Assembly: GCA_948794795.1 (NCBI GenBank) | Contig: CAQGLR010000010.1 | Coordinates: forward strand, 36,437-100,436 | DNA length: 64,000 nt | Source of the DNA: an uncultured Lachnospiraceae bacterium | Lineage (GTDB): Bacteria > Bacillota > Clostridia > Lachnospirales > Lachnospiraceae | Direction of reading: 5' to 3' | In this document: in pieces, positions 50,579 through 59,564 of the stretch | How the letters are laid out: each line of letters begins with the position of its first letter | Position numbering within the stretch: position 1 is the stretch's first letter | Notes under the pieces: model-generated | The model's input: the letters and a program-made list of their open reading frames with translations, nothing else | Database searches by the model: none | What the model was told of the DNA's origin: nothing | Translations under genes and position numbers: made by a program

Positions 50579-51841
50579 TTATTTCTTATCATTTGAATCC
50601 CTTGCCATCATATTTGCATATGAAGCAATACTTCCTTCTTTATATTTATTATTTTTGTTTGTTTTATAATTACTTTTACTATTTTTTACGCTATTAACAT
50701 TTTTACTAAATCCGCTTTCTGCTTTTTTACCATCATCCGTATTTGTGCTAATTGTACTTGTCCTTTTCTTAGCAATTTCCTGCATTGCAACACTAGGGTC
50801 AATACCCATTTTTTCATAACGTTTTTTCGCTTTTTCTACATTCTTTTCAATTTCTGCATCCATATCCATACGGTTAAAATAAATATTTATTCCTAATGAC
50901 TGGAAAATCCTGAACACATTACCTGCAACCCAGTATATTCCAACACCTATAGGGAACATAAAACACATAAGACCAGATATAAATGGCATTACATTATTCA
51001 TCATTTTCATTGATGCCATTGTAGGATTATTAGGGTCCATAGACTGTGAATTACCTGCCATACTTATTTTCATACTTAAAATCTGGGTTATAACAGAAAG
51101 TATAGGTATAATAATACTTATGCTTTTAATTCCAGGAGTATCAGCAATATTTAAACCTAAAAATGAATTAATGTGTCTTGACTCATCTGCGACAGACATA
51201 ATTATGCTTTCCAAAGCAGGACACTTATCTACAAGCAAGTCCCATGCAGATGTATTAAACTGTCCAAGTACATCCACAAAATAACCTATTTTATCACTTT
51301 CTTTAGCAGCCTGGACTGCATCAGTAATAACATATGTCTTAGCTGTAACCATATTAGAAAGTTCTTCAACTGTAACACCAGCTGCCTGTATCTTTTCTGC
51401 CAGTTCATTATAAATATCATACACCTGTGGTACATATGCGGGAATATTATAAATAACACGGTATAACGCAAATAAAATTGGAAAAGTTATCAACATTGGC
51501 AGACAGCCACTTGCAGGGCTGACACCATATTTCTGGTAAACAGCCTGGGTTTCTAATGACATCTTCTGTTGTGATGCCTGGTCTTTCTTATTTTTATATT
51601 TCTTCTGTATTTCCTGTATTTCAGGATTCATAATAGCAGACATTTTTGAAAACTTCTGCTGTTTAATCTGCATCGGAAGCATTAATGCATTTACTATAAA
51701 AGTAAAAAGTATAATACATATACCTGTATTCTCAATTCCAAAATTTGATAAAAGTGAATATAATGCCTCTAAAATATATCCAAGCAATTTCGCAATTGGC
51801 CCTAATATTGCACCTTGGTATGCTGTCAAAATCACATTCAT
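50579..51841 (-). CDS. yidC: membrane protein insertase YidC/OxaA
   Basis: This gene encodes 420 residues. Five or so membrane helices; IVNALMLPMQIKQQKFSKMSAIMNPEIQEIQKKYKNK and YGVSPASGCLPMLITFPILFALYRVI are the family core. A large extracytoplasmic loop (about 165-240) and a basic C-terminal tail are present. Inserts membrane proteins alone or with SecYEG. Confidence 0.94.
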   Translation of the reverse strand: MNVILTAYQGAILGPIAKLLGYILEALYSLLSNFGIENTGICIILFTFIVNALMLPMQIKQQKFSKMSAIMNPEIQEIQKKYKNKKDQASQQKMSLETQAVYQKYGVSPASGCLPMLITFPILFALYRVIYNIPAYVPQVYDIYNELAEKIQAAGVTVEELSNMVTAKTYVITDAVQAAKESDKIGYFVDVLGQFNTSAWDLLVDKCPALESIIMSVADESRHINSFLGLNIADTPGIKSISIIIPILSVITQILSMKISMAGNSQSMDPNNPTMASMKMMNNVMPFISGLMCFMFPIGVGIYWVAGNVFRIFQSLGINIYFNRMDMDAEIEKNVEKAKKRYEKMGIDPSVAMQEIAKKRTSTISTNTDDGKKAESGFSKNVNSVKNSKSNYKTNKNNKYKEGSIASYANMMARDSNDKK

Positions 51842-51877
51842 AACTTAAAGTCCTCCTGCACCATCCAAAAGCAACAG

Positions 51878-52090
51878 TTATGGCACTGGGTCATAACCGC
51901 CTTTGGCAAAAGGGTGACATCTTAAAATACGCTTTACAGCTAAAAAACTCCCCTTGAAAAAACCATACTTCTCCAATGCTTCTATTGCATACTGGGAACA
52001 AGTAGGTGTATAAATACACGTAGGTCTTCCTTTTAAGGGAGATAAAAATTTCTGATATAAATTTATAACTAATATCACAGTTTTTTTCAT
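51878..52090 (-). CDS. yidD: membrane protein insertion efficiency factor YidD
   Basis: This gene encodes 70 residues. Typical YQKFLSPLKGRPTCIYTPTCSQYAIEALEKYG and RCHPFAKGGYDPVP. Sits between rnpA and yidC as in most bacteria. Confidence 0.95.
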   Translation of the reverse strand: MKKTVILVINLYQKFLSPLKGRPTCIYTPTCSQYAIEALEKYGFFKGSFLAVKRILRCHPFAKGGYDPVP

Positions 52091-52097
52091 AATTACC

Positions 52098-52430
52098 TTA
52101 TCTCTTTACAATCTTATGGATTCTGCCTAAATGCAGAAGTGCGCTTTCAATATCTTGGTACTTCTTATCTTTAGCTGTATTCCTAGCCACTATAACAATG
52201 TCATAACCCATGGCAAACTGTTTTTCATTCAATCTGATACTTTCTCTTATTAACCTGGTTACTCTATGCCTTATAACACTATTTCCAACTTTCTTGCTTA
52301 CAGTAATTCCAAATCTATTCACCCGTAGCTGGTTCTCCAATATATACATAACCAGATACTTATTAGCATAGGACTTACCATTGTGATACACATTCAAAAA
52401 ACTATAATTTTTTTTAATCGATAAAAACAC
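52098..52430 (-). CDS. rnpA: ribonuclease P protein component
   Basis: This gene encodes 110 residues from the GTG at 52430 (AGGGAT upstream), giving MFLSIKKNYSFLNVY and the normal length; a longer ATG reading to 52481 adds a non-conserved stretch. Basic motif RVTRLIRESIRLNE and FGITVSKKVGNSVIRHR. Helps RNase P RNA mature tRNA 5' ends. Confidence 0.93.
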   Translation of the reverse strand: MFLSIKKNYSFLNVYHNGKSYANKYLVMYILENQLRVNRFGITVSKKVGNSVIRHRVTRLIRESIRLNEKQFAMGYDIVIVARNTAKDKKYQDIESALLHLGRIHKIVKR

Positions 52431-52492
52431 TGTAATCCCTCTATTGCTAAAGCAAAACTTTACTATAGAAGAAAAGGCCACATAACTGCGAC

Positions 52493-52627
52493 CTATGCGG
52501 ATAACTTATGTCTTCCTTTTGCTCTCCTGTTTGATAATACTTTTCTGCCATTAGCTGTATGCATTCTCTTTCTAAATCCATGAACCCTCTTTCTGGATTT
52601 TTTCTTAGGCTGGAATGTCATCTTCAT
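52493..52627 (-). CDS. rpmH: 50S ribosomal protein L34
   Basis: This gene encodes 44 residues, the standard length, with AAGGAGGTG before the ATG. Starts MKMTFQPKKKSRKRVHGFRK and ends RAKGRHKLSA. First gene of the leftward origin operon. Confidence 0.97.
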   Translation of the reverse strand: MKMTFQPKKKSRKRVHGFRKRMHTANGRKVLSNRRAKGRHKLSA

Positions 52628-53386
52628 TTTAAAACACCTCCTTTAATTTTTCAAATACGCAAAATCACGTGTATCTCATATTATATTAGCAAAAACTCAT
52701 TTCGTCAAGTATATTATTGCCTAAAAAGGAAAACTTTTTAAAATAAATTCAAAAATAATGTGGATAATATACATATATTTTATCAACAATAATATCCACA
52801 TATCTAAATTGTGGATATTATTAAATCAACAATTGTTAATTTGTAAAATTATACATAAAATAGGAAGAAACTAATCTGATTTTTTTTATCCATAATATTC
52901 ACTTTTCAAAAATCCACAAAATTTTTATAAGACATGAATCTTTATTAGATTTAATGTTTATAAGTATCTACTTTTGTAGACATGTTAGTGTTTGTAATGA
53001 AGTTATAAACAAATTGTGCACAAATTGTGGATAACTTCTTTATTATTTTTATAACTTTCCACAGTTATCCACAAAGTTATCCACATTATCCACTTTTTTA
53101 GCGTAATTACGATATTTTTTGTACTTTTCCACAATAAGAAAAGTTATCCACAAAAATTGTGGATTTACTGTTGATAAATACTTACTTTTGTTTATTTCTA
53201 TGTTTTCCGGCTTATCCACAATGTTTTATTATATTTTATCCACATTATCCACTGTTATTAACTATTTAACTTGTATTTTCCTATCATTTGATATAAAATA
53301 TGTATATGATGTGCTACTTTCGCCTATTACAGGCTTTTACTTACTTTTAAGATATTTTTAGACTGGGAAACGAGAGGTATAATACT
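52628..53386. other. oriC: chromosomal origin of replication, oriC
   Basis: Non-coding 759 bp between the divergent rpmH and dnaA genes. Perfect DnaA boxes TTATCCACA at 53065-53073, 53077-53085, 53144-53152, 53212-53220 and 53236-53244, and on the other strand at 52759-52767 and 53026-53034. Near-boxes TTATCCACT lie at 53086-53094 and 53245-53253. The surroundings are very AT-rich (possible unwinding element around 52780-52990). Leading-strand gene orientation flips here. Confidence 0.95.
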
Positions 53387-54763
53387 TTGGAAAACGAACT
53401 GTATCAGAGGTGGGAAGAAATACTAGAACATATGAAGGTCAGCTTCGATATTACAGATGTTTCGTATCGTACTTTCATAAAAATATTAAGTATATACTCA
53501 GTAGAAGGCAATACTCTTACTATATTAATAGATGATATTAATATTGGAAACAGTAAATCTTTTATTGAAAAAAAATATAACAGGTTTTTGTCAGTAGCCA
53601 TAGAAGAAATTACTGGCATACATTATGATATTTGCTATCTTTCACTGACTGCTTTGGATGCACAAAATAATAACCAGGTTAATGAAAAGGATTTTAAAAA
53701 AGTACGCCTTAATCCATCTATTAATCCAAATTATACTTTTGATACATTTATTGTAGGTGACAATAATGACTATGCGCACGCTGCATCCCTTAAAGTAGCA
53801 GAAGAACCAGGAGATACTTATAACCCGTTGTTTATATATGGCGGTCCAGGACTTGGTAAAACACACCTTATGCATGCTATTGCAAACTATATACTTGAAA
53901 ATGACAAAAGTAAAAAAGTTATATATGTAACAAGTGAAACATTTACAAATGAAATTGTAGATGCAGTACGTGACAGCAAGAATGAACATTCGACAGCACG
54001 TCAGGAATTCCGTAATAAATATAGAAATGTTGATGTACTTTTAATAGATGATATACAATTTATTATAGGAAAGGAATCTACACAGCTTGAATTTTTCCAT
54101 ACATTTAACCATTTGTATGAATCACAAAAGCAGATAATCATTTCTAGTGACAAACATCCTTCAACTATGACTATGCTTGAAGAAAGGCTACGTTCACGTT
54201 TTGAAATGGGACTTACAGTAGATGTAAAACCTCCAACATATGAAACACGTATGGCAATATTGCGCAAAAAATTATCAGAAGAAAACATAATACTGGATGA
54301 CAATATACTTGATTATATTGCAAGCAATATTGTTTCTAACATAAGGGAACTGCAAGGTGCAATAAACAAGGTAATTTCATTTTCTAATCTATGTGATAAA
54401 GAAATTACCATGGAACTTGCCAAAGAAGCACTTGCAGATATGATTAACCCTAACATGAAGAGAGAAATTACTGTTGAGTATATTGCTGAAACTGTAGCAG
54501 ACCATTTTGGAATTACTGTAAAAGATTTATTATCATCCAAACGTAATTCCAATATTGTTTTTCCACGCCATATATGTATGTATTTATGCCGTGAACTTAC
54601 AGGAAATGCTCTTGCAGAAATAGGCAGCAAACTTGGCAACAGACACCACTCAACTATTCTTCACAGCATTGAATTAATAGAGAAGAAACTTAAAAGCGGG
54701 GATAATAATGAAGAGTTAAAAAAGACAATCGATGTTCTTAACAAAAAAATAAATCCACAATGA
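53387..54763 (+). CDS. dnaA: replication initiator DnaA
   Basis: This gene encodes 458 residues. The TTG start at 53387 (GAGAGG about 9 bases upstream) gives the conserved MENELYQRWEEIL. Domain III AAA+ with Walker A GGPGLGKT (152-159) and Walker B VLLIDDIQF; domain IV with the box-binding GNRHHSTILHSI. The rare start codon may hold expression low. Confidence 0.97.
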   Translation: MENELYQRWEEILEHMKVSFDITDVSYRTFIKILSIYSVEGNTLTILIDDINIGNSKSFIEKKYNRFLSVAIEEITGIHYDICYLSLTALDAQNNNQVNEKDFKKVRLNPSINPNYTFDTFIVGDNNDYAHAASLKVAEEPGDTYNPLFIYGGPGLGKTHLMHAIANYILENDKSKKVIYVTSETFTNEIVDAVRDSKNEHSTARQEFRNKYRNVDVLLIDDIQFIIGKESTQLEFFHTFNHLYESQKQIIISSDKHPSTMTMLEERLRSRFEMGLTVDVKPPTYETRMAILRKKLSEENIILDDNILDYIASNIVSNIRELQGAINKVISFSNLCDKEITMELAKEALADMINPNMKREITVEYIAETVADHFGITVKDLLSSKRNSNIVFPRHICMYLCRELTGNALAEIGSKLGNRHHSTILHSIELIEKKLKSGDNNEELKKTIDVLNKKINPQ

Positions 54764-55031
54764 TGTTAATTTAAAATAAACAAATAAACATTTTTTGAGG
54801 AAAAAACTCTTTTTCCGGGATTTGGAATAAATTTACAATGTTTATAAATACAGGTTTTTCAACAGCTTTCAAAAAGTTATAAAGTATGTTATTAAATCTG
54901 GGTTTTTACCTGGTTCCTAAGGCTTAAAGCACTTTTCAACTTTTCAACAGTCCCTACTGCGGCTGCTACTGTAATTTTTTATATTTTTTTATATTATTTT
55001 TACTAAAGACACTTGAAAGGAGTTATACACA
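54764..55031. other. dnaA-dnaN spacer
   Basis: 268 bp without a gene. A hairpin GGAAAAA/TTTTTCC occurs at about 54800-54817. No perfect DnaA box is seen. It probably holds the dnaN promoter, though I cannot mark a clear one. Confidence 0.4.
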
Positions 55032-56135
55032 ATGAATATAATATGTGACAAATCAAAACTGCTTGAAGGAATAAATATCGTTTTAAAAGCAGTACCAAGC
55101 AAGTCTACAATGGAAATACTTGATTGTATTGTAATTGAAGTAAAAGAAAATATAATTAAACTTATAGCTAATGACCTCGAAATAGGAATTGAAACAACTA
55201 TTGAGGGTGAAATAACTGAAGAAGGTGCAGTTGCTGTCAATGCCAAAGTTTTTTCAGAAATTATACGTAAACTTCCTTCTGAAAAAATAAATATTAATAT
55301 AAATGAAAATTATATAATGAATATAAGCTGTGGTAAAGCTAAATTTAATATTCCAGCTAAATCTGCAGAAGAGTTTCCATTCCTTCCACAGATATATAAG
55401 GAAAACAAAATTGTAATATCACAATTTACATTAAAAGAAATAATAAGACAGACAGTATTTTCTATTTCTGATAATGAAAATACAAAAGTTATGACAGGAG
55501 AACTTTTTGAAATACATGGTTCAGGATTAAAAGTTGTCTCTCTTGACGGACACCGTATCTCTATAAGAAATGTTATACTTAAGGAAACATATGGGGATGT
55601 AAGTGTTATTATACCAGGTAAGACATTGAATGAAATTGTTAAAATACTGGCAGGAGGAAGAGACGATGAAGTAAATATATTCTTTACAGATAAACATGTC
55701 CTTTTTGAATTTGATAATACTATTGTTTTATCAAGACTTATAGAAGGGGAATATTATAAAATTGATAAAATGCTTTCAAGTGATTATGAAACAAAAGTAA
55801 CCGTAAATAAAAGGGAAATGCTTGATTGTATTGACAGGACGACATTATTAATTAAAGAATCAGAGAAAAAACCTGTAATAGTTGATGTAAAGGATAACAG
55901 TATAGGGTTTGCAATGAATTCTTCAATAGGTTCAATGGATGAGGAAATTGATGCAGTAAAAGAAGGAAAAGATATACTTATTGGTTTCAACCCAAGGTTC
56001 CTTATGGATGCATTAAGGGTAATTGATGAGGAAGAAATTACTATGTACATGATAAATCCTAAAGCACCATGTTTTATAAGGGATAAAGATGAAACTTATA
56101 TTTATCTGATACTTCCTGTTAATTTTAATGTATAA
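55032..56135 (+). CDS. dnaN: DNA polymerase III sliding clamp, beta subunit
   Basis: This gene encodes 367 residues with AAAGGAG upstream. Three-fold clamp repeats; SLDGHRIS(IR) and the C-terminal YIYLILPVNF are characteristic. Holds polymerase III on DNA. Confidence 0.97.
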   Translation: MNIICDKSKLLEGINIVLKAVPSKSTMEILDCIVIEVKENIIKLIANDLEIGIETTIEGEITEEGAVAVNAKVFSEIIRKLPSEKINININENYIMNISCGKAKFNIPAKSAEEFPFLPQIYKENKIVISQFTLKEIIRQTVFSISDNENTKVMTGELFEIHGSGLKVVSLDGHRISIRNVILKETYGDVSVIIPGKTLNEIVKILAGGRDDEVNIFFTDKHVLFEFDNTIVLSRLIEGEYYKIDKMLSSDYETKVTVNKREMLDCIDRTTLLIKESEKKPVIVDVKDNSIGFAMNSSIGSMDEEIDAVKEGKDILIGFNPRFLMDALRVIDEEEITMYMINPKAPCFIRDKDETYIYLILPVNFNV

Positions 56136-56157
56136 ATAATTATGGAGGTTATTATTT

Positions 56158-56370
56158 ATGAAAACTATACAAATCCATGACAGTTATATAAAACTGGGAC
56201 AGGCGCTAAAGCTGTCTGGCCTTGTTTCATCAGGTATTGAAGCTAAAATATTAGTCCAGGATGGGGAAGTGGAAGTTAATGGTGAAACAGATACAAGAAG
56301 AGGCAGGAAACTTTACCCAGGTGATGTTTTTGAATATAATGGACAGAAGGTTTCTGTTACAGGAGAATAG
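56158..56370 (+). CDS. S4-domain RNA-binding protein (YaaA/RlbA-like)
   Basis: This gene encodes 70 residues: YIKLGQALKLSGLVSSGIEAK, then DGEVEVNGETDTRRGRKL, an S4 domain. Always between dnaN and recF in Firmicutes; probably ribosome-associated. Confidence 0.92.
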   Translation: MKTIQIHDSYIKLGQALKLSGLVSSGIEAKILVQDGEVEVNGETDTRRGRKLYPGDVFEYNGQKVSVTGE

Positions 56371-56375
56371 AATTT

Positions 56376-57461
56376 ATGGAAATTAATTCTATTGAAGTTG
56401 GTAATTTCAGGAATTATGACAGTGCCAAATTAGAATTTCATAGCCATACAAATATACTTTATGGTGATAATGCCCAAGGTAAAACAAATATTCTTGAAGC
56501 AATTTTTGTATGTGGTACAACTAAATCACATAAAGGCTGTAAGGATAAAGAACTTATAAAGCTTGGAAATAACGAGGCGCATATCCGTATGTCTATTAGT
56601 AAAAAGGCAGTTCCCCATAAAATAGATATACATTTGCGCCAGAATAAGGCAAAAGGAATTGCGATTGATGGCATACCTATAAAACGCTCAAGTGAACTTC
56701 TTGGACTTATAAATATTATATTTTTTTCACCTGAAGATTTAAAGATAGTGAAAAACGGGCCATCAGAAAGAAGAAGGTTTATTAACCTTGAGCTTTCACA
56801 ATTAGATAAAGTTTATTTGTATGAGCTAGGAGAATATAATAAAGCCCTTATGCAGAGAAATAAACTGTTGAAACAGATTTATTCTACACCATCACTGTCA
56901 AAAACATTGGATGTCTGGGATGATAAACTTGTTGAATATGGTTCAAAAATCATTTCTTCCCGGGAAAAGTTTATAGAAAAACTGTCAGGCATTGCAATGA
57001 GAGTAAGTGAAAACCTTACAGGAAACAGAGAACATCTGGAACTTGTATATGAGCCTGATGTTACAACAGATTTTTATTCACATAATTTAAAAAAGGCAAG
57101 GGAAAAAGATTTACACTTTTTATCTACAAGTGTAGGCCCCCACAGGGATGATTTATGTTTTATTAATAAAGACATAGATATCAGGAAATATGGGTCACAG
57201 GGACAACAAAGGACTTGTGCTTTAGCTTTGAAACTGGCAGAAATAGAACTTGTAAAAGAGATGACAAATGATACCCCTGTACTTTTATTAGATGATGTGT
57301 TGTCTGAACTGGACAGAAACAGGCAAAACTATTTATTAGACAGTATTGATAATATACAAACAATAATAACATGTACAGGTTTGGAAGAATTTATTGATGG
57401 AAGGTTTTCTTTAGATAAAGTTTTCTGTATATCAGATGGTACTGTTATTCTTGAAAAATAA
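56376..57461 (+). CDS. recF: recombination protein RecF
   Basis: This gene encodes 361 residues. SMC-like ATPase: Walker A GDNAQGKT (30-37), signature KYGSQGQQRTCALALKLAE, Walker B LLLDDVLSELD. Aids RecA loading at gaps. Confidence 0.96.
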   Translation: MEINSIEVGNFRNYDSAKLEFHSHTNILYGDNAQGKTNILEAIFVCGTTKSHKGCKDKELIKLGNNEAHIRMSISKKAVPHKIDIHLRQNKAKGIAIDGIPIKRSSELLGLINIIFFSPEDLKIVKNGPSERRRFINLELSQLDKVYLYELGEYNKALMQRNKLLKQIYSTPSLSKTLDVWDDKLVEYGSKIISSREKFIEKLSGIAMRVSENLTGNREHLELVYEPDVTTDFYSHNLKKAREKDLHFLSTSVGPHRDDLCFINKDIDIRKYGSQGQQRTCALALKLAEIELVKEMTNDTPVLLLDDVLSELDRNRQNYLLDSIDNIQTIITCTGLEEFIDGRFSLDKVFCISDGTVILEK

Positions 57462-57527
57462 TACAGGTCTGTATACGCACGTCCAGGCTTGTATTTTGTA
57501 AAGGCGTGCGGGAAATGAGAGGTAATT

Positions 57528-59450
57528 ATGGGAACAGAAGTTAATGGCGGATATGGAGCTGACCAGATACAGATTCTTAAAGGCCTGGAAGCAGTACGTA
57601 AAAGGCCAGGCATGTATATTGGAAGTACCTCCTCCCGTGGACTTCATCATCTTGTGTATGAAATTGTAGATAATTCTGTAGATGAAGCTTTAGCAGGTTA
57701 TTGTACAGAGATAGAAGTTATTATTAATGAGGGTAATTCTATCTGTGTAGTTGACAATGGGCGTGGTATTCCTGTAGGGATAAACCAAAAAGCGGGTAAG
57801 TCCGCTGTAGAAGTTGTATTTACAATACTTCATGCAGGCGGGAAATTTGGAGGCGGAGGATATAAGGTTTCAGGAGGTCTCCATGGAGTAGGTGCATCTG
57901 TAGTTAATGCACTTTCTGAATGGCTTGAAGTAACAGTTCATATGGATGGAAAGAAATATAACCAGAGGTATGAACGTGGAAAGGTAATGTATCCGCTTAA
58001 AGAAATAGGTGAAACTACAAAAACAGGAACTGAAGTAGTATTTCTGCCAGATAAAGAGATTTTTGAGGAAACAGTATTTGATTTTGAAATTTTAAGGGAA
58101 CGTTTACGGGAAATAGCTTTTCTTACAAAAGGACTTAAGATAACTCTTATTGATAAAAGACAGGAAAAGCCTAAAATACGTACATTCCATTATGAAGGCG
58201 GGATTAAGGAATATGTTGAATATCTTAATAAGAGCCAGAATCCTTTGTATGAAGAAGTTATTTATTGTGAAGGCCAGAGAAATGATATTTATGTAGAAGT
58301 TGCAATGCAGCATAATGATTCCTATCAGGACAGCACATACAGTTTTGTTAATAATATTATAACTCCTGAAGGTGGCACACATCTTGCTGGTTTTAAAAAT
58401 GCACTTACAAAAACTTTTAATGATTATGCAAGAAAGAATAAACTTTTAAAAGAAAATGAACCTAACCTTTCAGGTGAAGATATAAGGGAAGGAATTGCTG
58501 CTATTATAAGCATAAAGATAAGTGAGCCACAGTTTGAGGGCCAGACAAAGCAGAAACTTGGTAATAGTGAGGCGAGAAGTGCTGTTGATTCTGTAGTAAC
58601 AGAACAGATGACTTATTTTCTTGAGCAGAATCCTGGTATAGCAAGGGTAATTTGTGACAAGGCTATACTTGCACAGCGTGCAAGGGATGCTGCACGTAAA
58701 GCAAGAGACCTTACAAGACGTAAAACTGCGCTTGACAGGACAGCACTTCCAGGCAAACTGGCAGATTGTAGTGATAAAGACCCTAAGAATTGTGAGATAT
58801 ATATAGTTGAAGGTGATTCTGCAGGAGGAAGTGCCAAGACAGCAAGAAACAGGGCAACACAGGCAATACTTCCGCTAAGGGGAAAAATTCTGAATGTAGA
58901 AAAATCACGCCTTGACAAAATTCTTGTAAATAATGAGATAAAGGCTATGATTACTGCTTTTGGTACAGGTATTGGTGATGATTTTGATATATCTAAATTA
59001 CGTTATAATAAGATTGTTATTATGACTGATGCTGATGTAGATGGGGCACATATAGCTACGCTGATGCTTACATTTTTATACAGGTTTATGCCTGAGCTTA
59101 TACGCCAGGGGCATGTTTATCTTGCTCAGCCTCCATTATATAAAATTGAAAAAAATAAAACAGTAAGGTATGCTTATGATGATAATGAGTTAAACCAGAT
59201 ACTTACAGAAATTGGACGTGATAGTAATAATAAAATACAGCGTTATAAAGGACTTGGAGAGATGGATGCTGACCAGTTGTGGGAAACTACTATGGATCCT
59301 GAAAAAAGAATACTTCTGCGTGTAAATGTAGACAGGAATTCTGAAACGGAGATAGATGTAGTGTTTAATACGCTTATGGGTGATAAAGTGGAGCCAAGGC
59401 GTGAATTTATTGAAGCTAACGCAAAGTTTGTAAAAAATCTGGATATATAA
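57528..59450 (+). CDS. gyrB: DNA gyrase subunit B
   Basis: This gene encodes 640 residues. GHKL ATPase (EIVDNSVDEALAGY, GLHGVGASVVNAL), TOPRIM with EGDSAGGSAK, DADVDGAHI. Aminocoumarin-site region looks normal. Partner of GyrA 114 bp downstream. Confidence 0.97.
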   Translation: MGTEVNGGYGADQIQILKGLEAVRKRPGMYIGSTSSRGLHHLVYEIVDNSVDEALAGYCTEIEVIINEGNSICVVDNGRGIPVGINQKAGKSAVEVVFTILHAGGKFGGGGYKVSGGLHGVGASVVNALSEWLEVTVHMDGKKYNQRYERGKVMYPLKEIGETTKTGTEVVFLPDKEIFEETVFDFEILRERLREIAFLTKGLKITLIDKRQEKPKIRTFHYEGGIKEYVEYLNKSQNPLYEEVIYCEGQRNDIYVEVAMQHNDSYQDSTYSFVNNIITPEGGTHLAGFKNALTKTFNDYARKNKLLKENEPNLSGEDIREGIAAIISIKISEPQFEGQTKQKLGNSEARSAVDSVVTEQMTYFLEQNPGIARVICDKAILAQRARDAARKARDLTRRKTALDRTALPGKLADCSDKDPKNCEIYIVEGDSAGGSAKTARNRATQAILPLRGKILNVEKSRLDKILVNNEIKAMITAFGTGIGDDFDISKLRYNKIVIMTDADVDGAHIATLMLTFLYRFMPELIRQGHVYLAQPPLYKIEKNKTVRYAYDDNELNQILTEIGRDSNNKIQRYKGLGEMDADQLWETTMDPEKRILLRVNVDRNSETEIDVVFNTLMGDKVEPRREFIEANAKFVKNLDI

Positions 59451-59564
59451 TAATACAGAATATGTGTAGAATTAAGACAGACTGGAAAATGAATCTAAGG
59501 CTGCAGGAAGCAGCTTAAGATATCATTATTAGAGTGCCAGATAAATAAGGCATGGGGGAATAAT

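Noticed and set aside
53119..53361. 80-codon open frame in oriC
   Set aside because: It is made of DnaA boxes and AT-rich DNA; no ribosome site or family.
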